A program made the position numbers and the translations under genes. From Amycolatopsis sp. WQ 127309 (GTDB taxonomy: Bacteria; Actinomycetota; Actinomycetes; Mycobacteriales; Pseudonocardiaceae): a stretch of 64,000 nucleotides of DNA. Below the pieces are notes generated by a model. That model searched no databases. It had not been told where the DNA came from and saw only the letters and a program-made list of their open reading frames with translations. The stretch is from the NCBI RefSeq assembly GCF_023023025.1, contig NZ_CP095481.1, positions 682,001 through 746,000 of the forward strand, written 5' to 3'. This document shows positions 45,529 through 54,830 of the stretch, piece after piece (positions within the stretch are counted from its first letter, which is position 1; each line of letters begins with the position of its first letter).

Positions 45529-46113
45529 GGCCGGGCCGTGAATGGCCCGGCGGAAGAGGGTTTCGATCTCCTCGCGGGTCGGGCGGGGGTCGGCCAGGGC
45601 GGCCTGCATGAGGAGGCCGCAGAACAGGCCGGCCAGGAGCCGGCCGGTGAGCGGGTCGGTGCGGATGCCGTAGAGCTCGGTGAGGGCGTCGTCCCAGGCC
45701 GCGCTCGCCGCGCGGAGGCGGGGGCGGTGCAGGGCCGCGACGTACAGGTCGTACTCGACGACCGTGTCGCGGTACTGCTCGTTGATGTAGCCCATGACCA
45801 GGTCGGCCAGCGCCGCGGCGAAGTCGGCGTCCGGCGGCAGCGCCGCTTCCCACTCCTTCAGCGCGTGGACGTTCTTCTCGGCGGCCTCGTGCAGCGCCAC
45901 CTCGAGCAGGTCGTCCAGGGTCGCGAAGTGGTAGGTCGTCGAGCCCAGCGGCACACCCGCGGCGGCGGCGACCGCGCGGTGGGTGAGGCCGTCGATGCCC
46001 CGCTGGGCGACGACCTCGATCGCCGCCTTGGCGATCCGCGCGCGCCGGTCGGGGTCGTTGGGGCCACGCCGCCGGCCGGCCGTGGACGCCGTGGTGGATT
46101 CGGTCTTCGACAT
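45520..46113 (-). CDS. betI: TetR-family regulator (BetI-like)
   Basis: This 197-residue TetR protein has the N-terminal HTH (RRARIAKAAIEVVAQRGIDGLTHRAVAAAAGVPLGSTTYHFATLDDLLEVAL, about 20-70) and a C-terminal all-helical ligand-binding domain. BetI represses choline-to-betaine genes and is released by choline. The position divergent from betB and an inverted repeat in the gap support that assignment; BetI by name remains inference. ATG 46113 is chosen as the only conserved-looking start. The stop codon lies in the 21-bp repeat array. Confidence 0.8.
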   Translation of the reverse strand: MSKTESTTASTAGRRRGPNDPDRRARIAKAAIEVVAQRGIDGLTHRAVAAAAGVPLGSTTYHFATLDDLLEVALHEAAEKNVHALKEWEAALPPDADFAAALADLVMGYINEQYRDTVVEYDLYVAALHRPRLRAASAAWDDALTELYGIRTDPLTGRLLAGLFCGLLMQAALADPRPTREEIETLFRRAIHGPANP

Positions 46114-46194
46114 CGGTGTCGAGCAGCCCCCTTCGTGCGTCTCCGGCGCGACGGACAGATCGTCGCACGCCGACCTGACGGACCCTACTTGTGG

Positions 46195-46223
46195 ACATCT
46201 GTACACGCCTCGCGTACAAATGT
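46195..46223. promoter_or_regulatory. Putative BetI operator
   Basis: ACATCTGTAC and GTACAAATGT (one mismatch) flank a 9-bp spacer between the TetR gene and betB. The right arm also forms a second dyad, GTACA-AA-TGTAC (46214-46225). It is 49 bp upstream of betB, over the likely promoter. Confidence 0.7.
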
Positions 46224-46272
46224 ACGCACTCAAGCGCGACCAGGCAGCCACTACCGAATCGGAAGGGGCCGC

Positions 46273-47739
46273 ATGAAGGACCTGTACATCGACGGAGGCT
46301 GGACGGACGCCGCCGGCGGCACCGCCTCCGACGTGCTCAACCCCGCCACCGGCCAAGTGATCGAAAAGGTCGCCGAGGCCGGGCCCGAGGACGTCGACGC
46401 CGCTGTCAGAGCCGCACGCCGGGCCTTCGACGCCGGTCCGTGGCGCACGACCACCGCGACCGAGCGCGGCGAACTCCTCCGCCGCGTCGCCGGCCTGCTG
46501 GTCCGCGACCGCGAGGACCTCGCCCGCACCGAGAGCCTCGACACCGGCAAGACGCTGGGCGAGGGCCGGATCGACATCGACGACGTGACGAACGTCTTCC
46601 GCTACTACGCCGACCTCGCCGGCAAGGACGCCGGCCGGGTGGTCGACGCGGGCAGCGCGACCGTCGTGAGCCGGATCGTGCACGAGCCCGTCGGCGTCTG
46701 CGCGCTGATCGCGCCGTGGAACTACCCGCTGCTGCAGATGTCCTGGAAGGTCGCCCCGGCGCTGGCCGCGGGCAACACGATGGTGCTCAAGCCGAGCGAG
46801 GTGACGCCGCTGACCACGATCAAGCTGGTCGCGCTGCTCGACGAGGCCGGCGTCCCGCCGGGCGTCGTCAACCTCCTGCTCGGCCCCGGTCCCGTCGGCG
46901 CCGCGATGGTCGAGCACCCGGCCGTGGACCTCGTCTCGTTCACCGGCGGCTACGCGACCGGCGAGAAGATCATGACGGCCGCCGCGAAGGGCGTCCGCCG
47001 GGTCGCCCTGGAGCTCGGCGGCAAGAACCCGAACGTGGTGTTCGACGACGCCGCGTACGACACCGCCCTCGACTACGCGCTGATGGCCGCGTTCGTCCAT
47101 TCGGGACAGGTGTGCTCGGCGGGCGCGCGCTTGATCGTCCAGGATGGCATCCATGACCGGTTCGTGGCGGACCTCGCCGCGCGCGCCGACGCGATCCGGG
47201 TCGGCGACGGCCTCGATCCCGCCACCGAGACGGGCCCGCTCGTCTCGGCGCAGCACCGCGCCAAGGTCGAGGGCTACATCGAAAGCGCTCTCCGGGAGGG
47301 CGCGACCCTGCGGGCGGGCGGCAAGCGACCCGAAGGCGCCCGGTACGAAAGCGGTTTCTTCCTGCGCCCGACGGTGTTCTCCGGCTGCACCAGGGACATG
47401 GCGGTGGTCCGGGAAGAGGTCTTCGGCCCGGTCGTCACCGTCGAACGCTTCCGCGAAGAGGCCGACGCGATCGCGCTGGCCAACGACACCGAGTACGGGC
47501 TCGCCGGAGCCGTGTGGACGTCGGACGCGTCCCGCGCCCAGCGGGTCGCCGGGGCCCTGCGCCACGGCACCGTGTGGATCAACGACTACCACCCCTACCT
47601 GCCGCAGGCGGAGTGGGGCGGGTTCGGCCGGTCCGGCATCGGCCGCGAGCTCGGACCGTCCGGGCTGGCGGAGTACCAGGAGAGCAAGCACGTCTACCAG
47701 AACATCGATCCCGTTCCGCAGCACTGGTTCAAGGGCTGA
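46273..47739 (+). CDS. betB: Betaine aldehyde dehydrogenase
   Basis: This 488-residue NAD(P)+-dependent aldehyde dehydrogenase oxidises betaine aldehyde to glycine betaine. The ALDH fold is complete: PWNYPLLQMSWKVAPALAAGNTMVLKPSEVTPLT, glycine loop VSFTGGYATGEKI, general base Glu247 (LELGGKNPNVVF) and nucleophile Cys281 (SGQVCSAGARL), and the C-terminal FGRSGIGRELG. GGAAGGGG precedes ATG 46273. It is the first gene of betB-permease-betA and is divergent from the BetI-like regulator. Other aldehyde dehydrogenases are possible, but adjacency to choline dehydrogenase makes BetB most likely. Confidence 0.9.
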   Translation: MKDLYIDGGWTDAAGGTASDVLNPATGQVIEKVAEAGPEDVDAAVRAARRAFDAGPWRTTTATERGELLRRVAGLLVRDREDLARTESLDTGKTLGEGRIDIDDVTNVFRYYADLAGKDAGRVVDAGSATVVSRIVHEPVGVCALIAPWNYPLLQMSWKVAPALAAGNTMVLKPSEVTPLTTIKLVALLDEAGVPPGVVNLLLGPGPVGAAMVEHPAVDLVSFTGGYATGEKIMTAAAKGVRRVALELGGKNPNVVFDDAAYDTALDYALMAAFVHSGQVCSAGARLIVQDGIHDRFVADLAARADAIRVGDGLDPATETGPLVSAQHRAKVEGYIESALREGATLRAGGKRPEGARYESGFFLRPTVFSGCTRDMAVVREEVFGPVVTVERFREEADAIALANDTEYGLAGAVWTSDASRAQRVAGALRHGTVWINDYHPYLPQAEWGGFGRSGIGRELGPSGLAEYQESKHVYQNIDPVPQHWFKG

Positions 47740-47772
47740 TCACTCCCCCACCCCACCACGTGAGGACCGACG

Positions 47773-49341
47773 ATGACCATCGATTCGCAGAAGGCGGGCG
47801 GGGGGCCTGCCCCGGACGACAGCTCCGAGCTCGAGAAGTTCGGCTACCGCCAGGAACTCGAACGCTCGCTCGGCTCGTTCTCCAGCTTCGCCGCCGGGTT
47901 CAGCTACATCTCCATCCTGACCGGCGTGTTCCAGCTCTTCTTCTTCGGCTTCGGCTCGGGCGGGCCGGCCTTCATCTGGACGTGGCCGCTGGTCTTCATC
48001 GGCCAGGCCGCCGTCGCCCTCTGCTTCGCCGAGCTGGCCGGGCAGTTCCCGCTCGCCGGCTCGGTGTACCAATGGGCGAAGCAGATCGCGAAGCCCGCGA
48101 CGTCCTGGCTGGCCGGCTGGATCATGATCATCGGCGCGATCGTCACGGCCGCGGCCGTCGCGGTGGCCTACCAGATCATCCTGCCGCAGGTGTCGACCGC
48201 GTTCCAGATCGTCGGCAGCGACGACGACGCCGGCCTGACGTCCACACCGGGCGGCGCGCAGAACGCCATCATCCTGGCGCTCATCCTGGTCGTGTTCGCC
48301 ACGGTCGTGAACCTCATCGGTGTCAAGCTGATGGCGAAGATCAACAACTTCGGCGTCGCGGTGGAGCTCGGCGCGAGCGTGCTGCTCGTGATCGCGCTCG
48401 CCATCCACATCAAGCGCGGCCCGGGCATCGTCTTCGACACCCACGACACCGGTGAGGGTCACACGTTCGGGTACCTCGGGGCCTTCCTGGTGGCGTCGCT
48501 CATGAGCGCGTACGTCTTCTACGGCTTCGACACCGCCGGTTCGCTGGCCGAGGAGACGACGCAGCCGCGGCGGCACGCACCCCGCGCGATCCTGCGGGCG
48601 ATCACCGCCGCGTTCATCGTCGGCGGGCTGATGATGCTCGTGGGCATGATGGCCGTCGGCGACCTCAACGCCAAGGAGCTGAGCACGTCCGGCATGCCGT
48701 ACCTGCTGAAGAGCACCCTCGGCGAGGGTCTCGGCGACGCCTTCCTGATCTGCTCGGCGATCGCGATCACGGTGTGCTGCCTGGCCGTGCAGACCGCGGC
48801 GATCCGGATGACGTGGGCGATGTCCCGCGACGGCCGGCTGCCGTTCAGCAAGGCGATGGCCAAGGTGTCGCCGCGCTCGAAGACGCCGGTCGTGCCCGCG
48901 CTGCTCACCGGCGGCCTCACGATCGTGGTGCTGCTGATCAACCTGGGCAACCAGCGGGCGTTCTTCATCCTGACCTCGACCGCGATCATCCTGTTCTACA
49001 TCCCCTACCTGATGGTCACCGGCCCGATGCTGATCCGCCGCCTGCGCGGTGGCTGGCCGCGCCCGGGCCACGGGCCGTACTTCAAGCTCGGCCGCTGGGG
49101 CACGCTGGTGAACCTGGTCGCGGTCGTCTACGGCGCCGCGATGACGGTCAACCTGATCTGGCCGCGCGCCGAGGTCTACGGCGACGACCACTGGTACTTC
49201 CAGTGGGGGGCGGTGATCGTCACCGGGCTGATCGTCGTCGTCGGTGCGATCATGCTCTACATCCGGCGCGGTACCTGGGGTTCGTCGCACACGAGCCCCG
49301 AGCACATGCCCGACAACGCCCCGGACACCTTGCCCGGCTGA
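47773..49341 (+). CDS. APC-family permease, probable choline/betaine uptake
   Basis: This 522-residue transporter has about 12 helices of the amino acid-polyamine-organocation superfamily. Diagnostic segments are GSFSSFAAGFSYISILTGVFQLFFFGFGSGGPAFIWTWPLVFIGQAAVALCFAELAGQFPLAGSVYQWAKQI, VFYGFDTAGSLAEETTQPRRHAPRAILRA, and AIRMTWAMSRDGRLPFSKAMAKVSP. It resembles the amino acid/choline transporter group (Hnm1/Bat-type) rather than BCCT or ABC choline systems. It lies 33 bp after betB and 9 bp before betA, so it is probably the choline importer; direct evidence of substrate is lacking. Confidence 0.85.
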   Translation: MTIDSQKAGGGPAPDDSSELEKFGYRQELERSLGSFSSFAAGFSYISILTGVFQLFFFGFGSGGPAFIWTWPLVFIGQAAVALCFAELAGQFPLAGSVYQWAKQIAKPATSWLAGWIMIIGAIVTAAAVAVAYQIILPQVSTAFQIVGSDDDAGLTSTPGGAQNAIILALILVVFATVVNLIGVKLMAKINNFGVAVELGASVLLVIALAIHIKRGPGIVFDTHDTGEGHTFGYLGAFLVASLMSAYVFYGFDTAGSLAEETTQPRRHAPRAILRAITAAFIVGGLMMLVGMMAVGDLNAKELSTSGMPYLLKSTLGEGLGDAFLICSAIAITVCCLAVQTAAIRMTWAMSRDGRLPFSKAMAKVSPRSKTPVVPALLTGGLTIVVLLINLGNQRAFFILTSTAIILFYIPYLMVTGPMLIRRLRGGWPRPGHGPYFKLGRWGTLVNLVAVVYGAAMTVNLIWPRAEVYGDDHWYFQWGAVIVTGLIVVVGAIMLYIRRGTWGSSHTSPEHMPDNAPDTLPG

Positions 49342-49350
49342 GGAGGCCCC

Positions 49351-51009
49351 ATGAGTTCCGATACCTACGACTTCGTCATCGTCGGCGGTGGCTCGGCGGG
49401 CTGCGCGCTGGCGAACCGGCTGTCGGCGAACCCGTCGAACAAGGTCCTCGTCCTGGAAGCCGGCCGGTCCGACTACAAGTGGGACGTCTTCATCCACATG
49501 CCGGCCGCGCTGACGTTCCCGATCGGGTCGAAGTTCTACGACTGGGGCTACCGCAGCGAGCCCGAGCCGCACATGAACCGGCGCCGCATCTACCACGCCC
49601 GCGGCAAGGTGCTCGGCGGCTCGTCGAGCATCAACGGGATGATCTTCCAGCGCGGCAACCCGCTGGACTACGAACGCTGGGCCGGCGACCCCGGTATGTC
49701 CACATGGGACTACGCGCACTGCCTGCCGTACTTCCAGCGCATGGAGAACTGCCTCGCCGACGCGCCGGACGGGCAGTGGCGCGGCCACGACGGCCCGCTC
49801 GAGCTGGAGCGCGGCCCGGCCTCGAACCCCCTGTTCCAGGCCTTCTTCGACGCCGCCGAGGAAGCGGGCTACCCGCGCACCGACGACGTCAACGGCTACC
49901 GGCAGGAGGGCTTCGCGGCGTTCGACCGCAACGTCCGGAAAGGACGGCGGCTGTCCGCGGCCGGCGCCTACCTGCACCCGGTCGAGAACCGCGCCAACCT
50001 CACGGTGAAGACGCACGCGTTCGTCTCGCAGATCCTCTTCGACGGCACCCGCGCGATCGGCGTCGAGTACAGCGAAGGCCGGGGCGTGCCGGCCGAGGTG
50101 TACGGCAAGGAGATCATCCTCTGCGGCGGCGCGATCAACAGCCCGCAGCTACTGCAGCTCTCCGGCGTCGGCCACGCGGCCGACCTGGAGAAGCTCGGCA
50201 TCGACGTCGTGAAGGACCTGCCGGGCGTCGGCGAGAACCTGCAGGATCACCTGGAGGTGTACATCCAGTACGCCTGCAAGGAACCGGTGTCGATGCAGCC
50301 GTCGCTGGCCAAGTGGAAGCGGCCCTACATCGGCGCGCAGTGGCTGTTCCTGCGCAACGGCCCGGCCGCGACCAACCACTTCGAGGGCGGCGGGTTCGTC
50401 CGGTCGAACGACGAGGTGAAGTACCCGAACCTGATGTTCCACTTCCTGCCGGTGGCGATCCGCTACGACGGGTCGGCGCCCACGGAAGGCCACGGCTACC
50501 AGGTGCACGTCGGCCCGATGTACGCCGACACCCGCGGCTCGGTGAAGCTCACCTCGACCGACCCGCGGCAGCACCCGGCGATCAAGTTCAACTACCTGTC
50601 CACGGAGAACGACCGGCGCGAATGGGTGGAAGCCGTGCGGGTGGCGCGGAAGATCCTCAACCAGTCCGCGATGGGGCCCTACAACGGCGGGGAGATCTCG
50701 CCTGGGCCGTCGGTCGAGACCGACGAGGAGATCCTGGACTGGGTCGCGAAGGACGCCGAGACGGCGCTGCACCCGTCGTGCACGGCCAAGATGGGCGTGG
50801 ACGAGGGGGCCGTCGTCGACCCGCAGACGATGCGGGTGCACGGCACCGAGGGCCTGCGCGTGGTCGACGCGTCGGTCATGCCCTACATCCCCAACGGCAA
50901 CATCTACGCGCCGGTGATGATGACCGCGGAGAAGGCCGCGGACCTGATCCTCGGCAACACCCCGCTGGCCCCGCTCAAGCAGCCGTTCTACCGCCACGGC
51001 GAGAACTAG
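49351..51009 (+). CDS. betA: Choline dehydrogenase (GMC oxidoreductase)
   Basis: This 552-residue GMC-family FAD enzyme oxidises choline to betaine aldehyde. It shows the N-terminal Rossmann motif [34 protein letters not shown] signature 1 ([21 protein letters not shown]), signature 2 ([16 protein letters not shown]) and the C-terminal catalytic His/Asn region ([34 protein letters not shown]). The length equals typical BetA. The C-terminal [14 protein letters not shown] block is the usual GMC end. It follows the permease by 9 bp and is followed by a terminator hairpin. Confidence 0.92.
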   Translation: MSSDTYDFVIVGGGSAGCALANRLSANPSNKVLVLEAGRSDYKWDVFIHMPAALTFPIGSKFYDWGYRSEPEPHMNRRRIYHARGKVLGGSSSINGMIFQRGNPLDYERWAGDPGMSTWDYAHCLPYFQRMENCLADAPDGQWRGHDGPLELERGPASNPLFQAFFDAAEEAGYPRTDDVNGYRQEGFAAFDRNVRKGRRLSAAGAYLHPVENRANLTVKTHAFVSQILFDGTRAIGVEYSEGRGVPAEVYGKEIILCGGAINSPQLLQLSGVGHAADLEKLGIDVVKDLPGVGENLQDHLEVYIQYACKEPVSMQPSLAKWKRPYIGAQWLFLRNGPAATNHFEGGGFVRSNDEVKYPNLMFHFLPVAIRYDGSAPTEGHGYQVHVGPMYADTRGSVKLTSTDPRQHPAIKFNYLSTENDRREWVEAVRVARKILNQSAMGPYNGGEISPGPSVETDEEILDWVAKDAETALHPSCTAKMGVDEGAVVDPQTMRVHGTEGLRVVDASVMPYIPNGNIYAPVMMTAEKAADLILGNTPLAPLKQPFYRHGEN

Positions 51010-51021
51010 CCCGGACGTCGC

Positions 51022-51054
51022 AGCGCCCGTACCACCATCCCCGGTACGGGCGCT
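51022..51054 (+). terminator. Hairpin terminator after betA
   Basis: A perfect 12-bp stem (AGCGCCCGTACC/GGTACGGGCGCT) with a 9-nt loop starts 13 bp after the betA stop. It separates the betB-permease-betA operon from the ferredoxin pair. Confidence 0.75.
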
Positions 51055-51072
51055 TCGCGGTGCCCGGATTAT

Positions 51073-51192
51073 CCGTTAGCGGGTAACGGAAACTACCGGG
51101 GCGTACCCCCTTGACGACGCCCTTCGGCGAATTCACACTTGTTGCGGATCACAGTCGATGTTCCTCAATGCGCAACAGTTAGCGGAGGCGTC
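51073..51192 (+). promoter_or_regulatory. Promoter/operator region of ferredoxin pair
   Basis: The 17-bp palindrome CCGTTA-GCGGG-TAACGG (51073-51089) is followed by TTGACG (about 51116) and a pair of 7-bp inverted arms TGTTGCG/CGCAACA (51140-51177) that surround the likely transcription start. GGAGG precedes the ATG at 51193. The ferredoxin pair thus has its own regulated promoter. Confidence 0.5.
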
Positions 51193-51513
51193 ATGATTCG
51201 CGCGTGCACCGTCGACGAGCTGCCCCCGGGTGAGTCCGTCCGGATCCCGGGGTCTCCCGCCATCGCGGTGTTCCACACCGAGGACGGCGAGCTGTACGCC
51301 ATCGACGACACGTGCACCCACCAGGACGCCTCGCTGGCCGACGGCTGGCTCGAAGGCTGCTTCGTCGAGTGCCCGCTGCACGCGGCGCTGTTCGACCTGC
51401 GCACGGGCGTGCCGAGCTGCCTGCCCGCGAAGGAACCGGTGCGGACGTACACCGTGCTGGTCGACGACGGCGTCATCTACGTCCAGGGTGTGGCCCGCGA
51501 GGACGCCGCGTGA
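51193..51513 (+). CDS. Rieske [2Fe-2S] ferredoxin
   Basis: This 106-residue small soluble Rieske protein has both cluster-binding boxes: CTHQDASLADG and CPLHAALFDLRTG (CxH-Xn-CxxH). Such ferredoxins carry electrons to Rieske oxygenases. ATG 51193 has GGAGG upstream. The FAD reductase begins in a GTGA overlap, so the pair is translationally coupled. The natural partner here is the GbcA-like oxygenase at 44.2-45.3 kb, which lacks an adjacent reductase; this pairing is an inference from context. Confidence 0.92.
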   Translation: MIRACTVDELPPGESVRIPGSPAIAVFHTEDGELYAIDDTCTHQDASLADGWLEGCFVECPLHAALFDLRTGVPSCLPAKEPVRTYTVLVDDGVIYVQGVAREDAA

Positions 51514-52655
51514 AGCGCGTAGCGGTCGTCGGCGCTTCGCTGGCCGGGGTCCGCGCCGCGCAGGAGCTGCGCGCGCAGGGCTACGACGGCGGCGTGGTGC
51601 TGATCGGCGAAGAGGCGCACCTGCCGTACGACCGGCCGCCGCTGTCCAAGGGTTTCCTGGCCGGAACGACCTCCCGCGCCGCGCTGGAGCTGCTCGACGC
51701 CGGCGACCTCGCGTCGCTGGCCCTGGACTTCCGCCTGGGCGTCCGGGCGACGTCGCTGGACCCGGCCGCCCGCCGGGTGCACCTCTCGGACGGCAGCTCG
51801 GTGCACGCGGACGGCGTCGTCATCGCCACCGGCGGCCGCGCGCGCACACTGCCGGGCTTCGAGGGCGCCCACACGCTGCGGACCATCGACGACGCGCTGG
51901 CGCTGCGGGCCGCGCTGGTCCCCGGGGTGCGCGTGGCGATCGTCGGGGCCGGGTTCATCGGCGCCGAGGTGGCCTCGACGTGCCGTTCCCTGGGCCTCGA
52001 CGTGGTCGTCTTGGAGGCCCTGCCTGCGCCTTTGGTCCCGGTGCTGGGCCCGGAGCTGGCGGCGGTGTGCGCCCGGCTGCACGCCGACCACGGCACGGAC
52101 CTGCGCTGCGGGGTCGCCGTCTCGAGCCTGTCCGAGTCCGGCGTCCACCTGGCCGACGGTTCGCTGGTACCGGCGGACGTCGTGGTGGTGGGCGTCGGGA
52201 TGACCCCGGCCACGGACTGGCTGGCGGGCTCCGGCCTGACGACCGGCAACGGCGTCCACACGGACGCGGGCCTGGTGACGGACCTGCCCCAGGTGGTGGC
52301 GATCGGCGACGTCGCCCGCTACCACGTTTCCGGTGAGGGCCGGCGCCACGAGCACTGGACGAACGCGTCCGAGCAGGCCCCGGTCGCGGTGGGCAACCTC
52401 CTGGCCGGACGGACCGAACGCACGTACACGCCGAGCGGGTACGTCTGGTCGGACCAGTACGCGGGCACGTTGCAACTGGCCGGGCACCCACGCCCGGACG
52501 ACGCGCTCACGTTCGTGGAGGGCGGCCCGTCGGACGAGTCGTTCGTGGCGACCTACCAGCGTGACGGCGTGACGGTCGGGGTGTTCGCGCTGAACAACGC
52601 GAAGCTCTTCAACCGGCTGAGGCGTCAGGCGTTGCGCCGCCCGGCCGCGGTCTAG
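51510..52655 (+). CDS. FAD-dependent ferredoxin reductase
   Basis: This 381-residue NAD(P)H-dependent reductase belongs to the pyridine nucleotide-disulfide family used with Rieske or 2Fe-2S ferredoxins. It shows the N-terminal FAD motif VAVVGASLAGVRAAQELRAQGYDGGVVLIGEEAHLPYDRPPLSKGFL, the NAD(P) motif VRVAIVGAGFIGAEVASTC, and VVAIGDVARY near the second FAD site, followed by a C-terminal reductase dimer-interface domain. It starts with GTG overlapping the ferredoxin stop (GTGA), so the two genes form a unit. Confidence 0.92.
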   Translation: MKRVAVVGASLAGVRAAQELRAQGYDGGVVLIGEEAHLPYDRPPLSKGFLAGTTSRAALELLDAGDLASLALDFRLGVRATSLDPAARRVHLSDGSSVHADGVVIATGGRARTLPGFEGAHTLRTIDDALALRAALVPGVRVAIVGAGFIGAEVASTCRSLGLDVVVLEALPAPLVPVLGPELAAVCARLHADHGTDLRCGVAVSSLSESGVHLADGSLVPADVVVVGVGMTPATDWLAGSGLTTGNGVHTDAGLVTDLPQVVAIGDVARYHVSGEGRRHEHWTNASEQAPVAVGNLLAGRTERTYTPSGYVWSDQYAGTLQLAGHPRPDDALTFVEGGPSDESFVATYQRDGVTVGVFALNNAKLFNRLRRQALRRPAAV

Positions 52656-52665
52656 CCGGCGTCGA

Positions 52666-53115
52666 TCAGCCGGTCGTCTTGTCCCGCTGGGCGACGAGCA
52701 GTTGCCACACCCGGTTCTCGGGTGCCGTGACGTGCTCGAGGATCTCCTCGACGTACTCCGGGTCCATCGCCTCGACGAGCGCGCGCACCCGCGCGGCGAC
52801 CTGCCCGCCCCGCTCCCAGGACCGGCCCCGGTCCTCGTCGGCCAGGTGGAGCAGAACCCGGGCGTGCGCGAGGTGCCCGGCCCGGTCGAGGCAGTAGCGG
52901 ACGACGTTCAGGTCCCGGGCCGACTTCACCCGATCCGGACGGTTGCCACGCAACTGCGCCAGCGCGAGGTGGAAGTACAGCGCGGGGTCCGCCGACGGCG
53001 CGCGAAGCGCTTGCGTGAGAGCCGCGACAGCCGCGTTGTAGTCCTTGCGGCCCAACGCCCGCAGGCCGTCGGCGGGATAGTCCCGGTGCCGTGATTTCTC
53101 GGCTGGCTCGTCCAT
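52666..53115 (-). CDS. Hypothetical protein, TPR-like
   Basis: This 149-residue soluble protein is helical throughout. GLRALGRKDYNAAVAALTQALRAPSADPALYFHLALAQLRG resembles a TPR pair, followed by charged helices (KSARDLNVVRYCLDRAGHLAHARVLLHLADEDRGRSWERGGQVAARVRALVEAMDPEYVEEILEHV). A helix-rich adaptor is likely, but no function can be given. It is convergent with the ferredoxin reductase (10 bp apart). AGGAG sits directly before the ATG. Confidence 0.7.
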   Translation of the reverse strand: MDEPAEKSRHRDYPADGLRALGRKDYNAAVAALTQALRAPSADPALYFHLALAQLRGNRPDRVKSARDLNVVRYCLDRAGHLAHARVLLHLADEDRGRSWERGGQVAARVRALVEAMDPEYVEEILEHVTAPENRVWQLLVAQRDKTTG

Positions 53116-53210
53116 GCTCCTGAGTCGCCCGGCCCCGACAGGATGTTCCGCGTCCGGAGGGACCCGGCCCGAAATCAGCCGTACGGCTGACTACGCTCGG
53201 TAATCTCGCG

Positions 53211-54209
53211 TCACAGGGACAGGTCGTCCAGATCGGACTCCAGCCGGGCCCGCCAGGTCCAGCGGCGCTCGGTCGTGTCGGCGCCGTCGGCCGGCGGCGG
53301 ACCCAGCGGCAGGGCCGGGTCCTTGATCCCGAACGTCACCCGGTACGCGAGCACCGAAGCCGCCGTGCGGATCCAGGCGTCGCCCGAGGTCCCCGACGGC
53401 GGGGCGACGCCGAGCGCGCGGCTGAACCACATCGGGAGCAGCGCGTTGGAGCCGAGCGCGTCGGTGATCCGGGTCCGCAGGCGGACCTGCAGGTCCTGCC
53501 ACGCGCGTTCGGCCCGCTCCAGCTGCGGGACCACGCGCGCGTCGACCGCGTCGGCCTCCCGCAACGCGAGCCGGGCCTGCTCCGCGGCGTCGAAGGCCGC
53601 GGGGATCTCCTCGTCCAGCAACGTGCGGCGCCGGGTGCTCAACGCGCGCAACGACGACTCGGCGTCCCCGCGAGCGCGGGAACCACGGTCCGTCGTGGCG
53701 AGGCGGCGGATGACGTCCAGCAGGTCGGCGTCGCAGCGCGCGCCCGCTTCGCGCACGTCCCCCAGCCGCGCGATCTCCTGCTCGTGGCGGGCGCGCTGCT
53801 CCTTCGTCACCAGCTCCTTGTGCAGGTCGTCCCAGCGCGCGGCCTGCGCCGCCAGCGCGCGCGTCTCCGCGCCGACGTCGTCGAGGTTCGCCTGCGGCAC
53901 GCCGTCGGACACGCGCACCGCGCGCTCCAGCGCCTGCACCTGCTGCTGCAGCCGTTCGAGCTGCCGGCCGAGCTGGTCGATCCGGTGCTCCTGGGGCGCT
54001 CCGGGACCCAGGCGGTCGGCCAGGTCCGCGAACTCCCGGCGCAGCCCGGCGTCCCGGGCGTCGACGTCCCGGACGGCGGTGCGCAGCCCGTCGACGGCCG
54101 CGAACAGCTCGTCGAGGTCGCGGCGCGTGTCGTCGGCCGGCTCGGCGTAGTCGGCGTACTCCGCCTCGAAGTCGGGGTCGTCGCCGTAGGTGGCGTAGCC
54201 GCGCGTCAC
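53211..54209 (-). CDS. Coiled-coil hypothetical protein
   Basis: This 332-residue protein opens with an acidic stretch (DDPDFEAEYADYAEPADDTRRDLDELFAAVDGL) and long heptad-rich helices (about 60-220: LADRLGPGAPQEHRIDQLGRQLERLQQQVQALERAVRV; AQAARWDDLHKELVTKEQRARHEQEIARLG). It ends in a mixed domain with WIRTAASVLAYRVTFGIKDPALPLG. It starts in a GTGA overlap with the upstream membrane-protein gene, so the two are coupled. I do not recognise the family. It probably works with the membrane protein at the cell membrane. Confidence 0.72.
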   Translation of the reverse strand: MTRGYATYGDDPDFEAEYADYAEPADDTRRDLDELFAAVDGLRTAVRDVDARDAGLRREFADLADRLGPGAPQEHRIDQLGRQLERLQQQVQALERAVRVSDGVPQANLDDVGAETRALAAQAARWDDLHKELVTKEQRARHEQEIARLGDVREAGARCDADLLDVIRRLATTDRGSRARGDAESSLRALSTRRRTLLDEEIPAAFDAAEQARLALREADAVDARVVPQLERAERAWQDLQVRLRTRITDALGSNALLPMWFSRALGVAPPSGTSGDAWIRTAASVLAYRVTFGIKDPALPLGPPPADGADTTERRWTWRARLESDLDDLSL

Positions 54210-54775
54210 GGGATCCGGCTTTCCCGGACCAGGCCCGCGATCGCGCCCGCCGTCCCGAGCACCGCCAGGACCGTGCTGACGACGTTCGCCGTGCTCGACG
54301 GCCACGGCAGCAACGCCGCCACCAGGAAGACCGCGGCCAGCGTGCCCGCCCAGGCCGCCCGCGTCCGCTCGCGCAGCACCGCCGGCACCTTCCGGACGGG
54401 CGCGAAGCCGACCCACATCCCGGCCGCGAACAGCGGGACCAGCAACGGCAGCCACCCGGGCGACAGCACGCCGAACAGCACGAGCGCGGCCGAGACCAGC
54501 CCGGCGAGCACCGGCCCGGCCGCGAAGAACACGACCGCGCGCTGCGTCGCCGCGTGGCGGGCGCCGAGCTCCGCCGCCACCAGCCGGTGCACGGCCTCGT
54601 CGTGGTCCGCCTCGGCGTCCAGCAGCCGGACGGCCGCAGCCACGAGCCGGTCCATCGGCTCGGCGTCCTCGGCACCGGGCTCCGGCGCCGTGTCGAGCCG
54701 GGCCGCCAGGTCCTGCTTGAGCCGGCCCACGCGCGCCGCCGCCTGGTCCCGGTCGTGCTGGGCTGGAGTCGTCAC
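54206..54775 (-). CDS. Membrane protein, operon partner of coiled-coil protein
   Basis: This 189-residue protein has a helical cytoplasmic N-terminus (about 1-75) and four transmembrane helices (AVVFFAAGPVLAGLVSAALVLFGVL, LPLLVPLFAAGMWVGFAPV, AGTLAAVFLVAALLPWP, VVSTVLAVLGTAGAIAGLV). It starts at GTG 54775, 6 bp after TAAAGT, so it is likely leaderless. Its stop overlaps the next gene's GTG. Not recognised; with its coiled-coil partner it could form a membrane-anchored complex, but no function is assigned. Confidence 0.72.
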   Translation of the reverse strand: MTTPAQHDRDQAAARVGRLKQDLAARLDTAPEPGAEDAEPMDRLVAAAVRLLDAEADHDEAVHRLVAAELGARHAATQRAVVFFAAGPVLAGLVSAALVLFGVLSPGWLPLLVPLFAAGMWVGFAPVRKVPAVLRERTRAAWAGTLAAVFLVAALLPWPSSTANVVSTVLAVLGTAGAIAGLVRESRIP

Positions 54776-54830
54776 GCGAACACTTTAAGTGCCATTCCCG
54801 TCACATCCGGCCAAGGCCGCCGGTGAGTCG

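Noticed and set aside
45352..46272. Upstream extension of betB through the 21-bp array and betI region
   Set aside because: The extension translates the repeat array and the antisense of betI; betB starts at ATG 46273 after GGAAGGGG.
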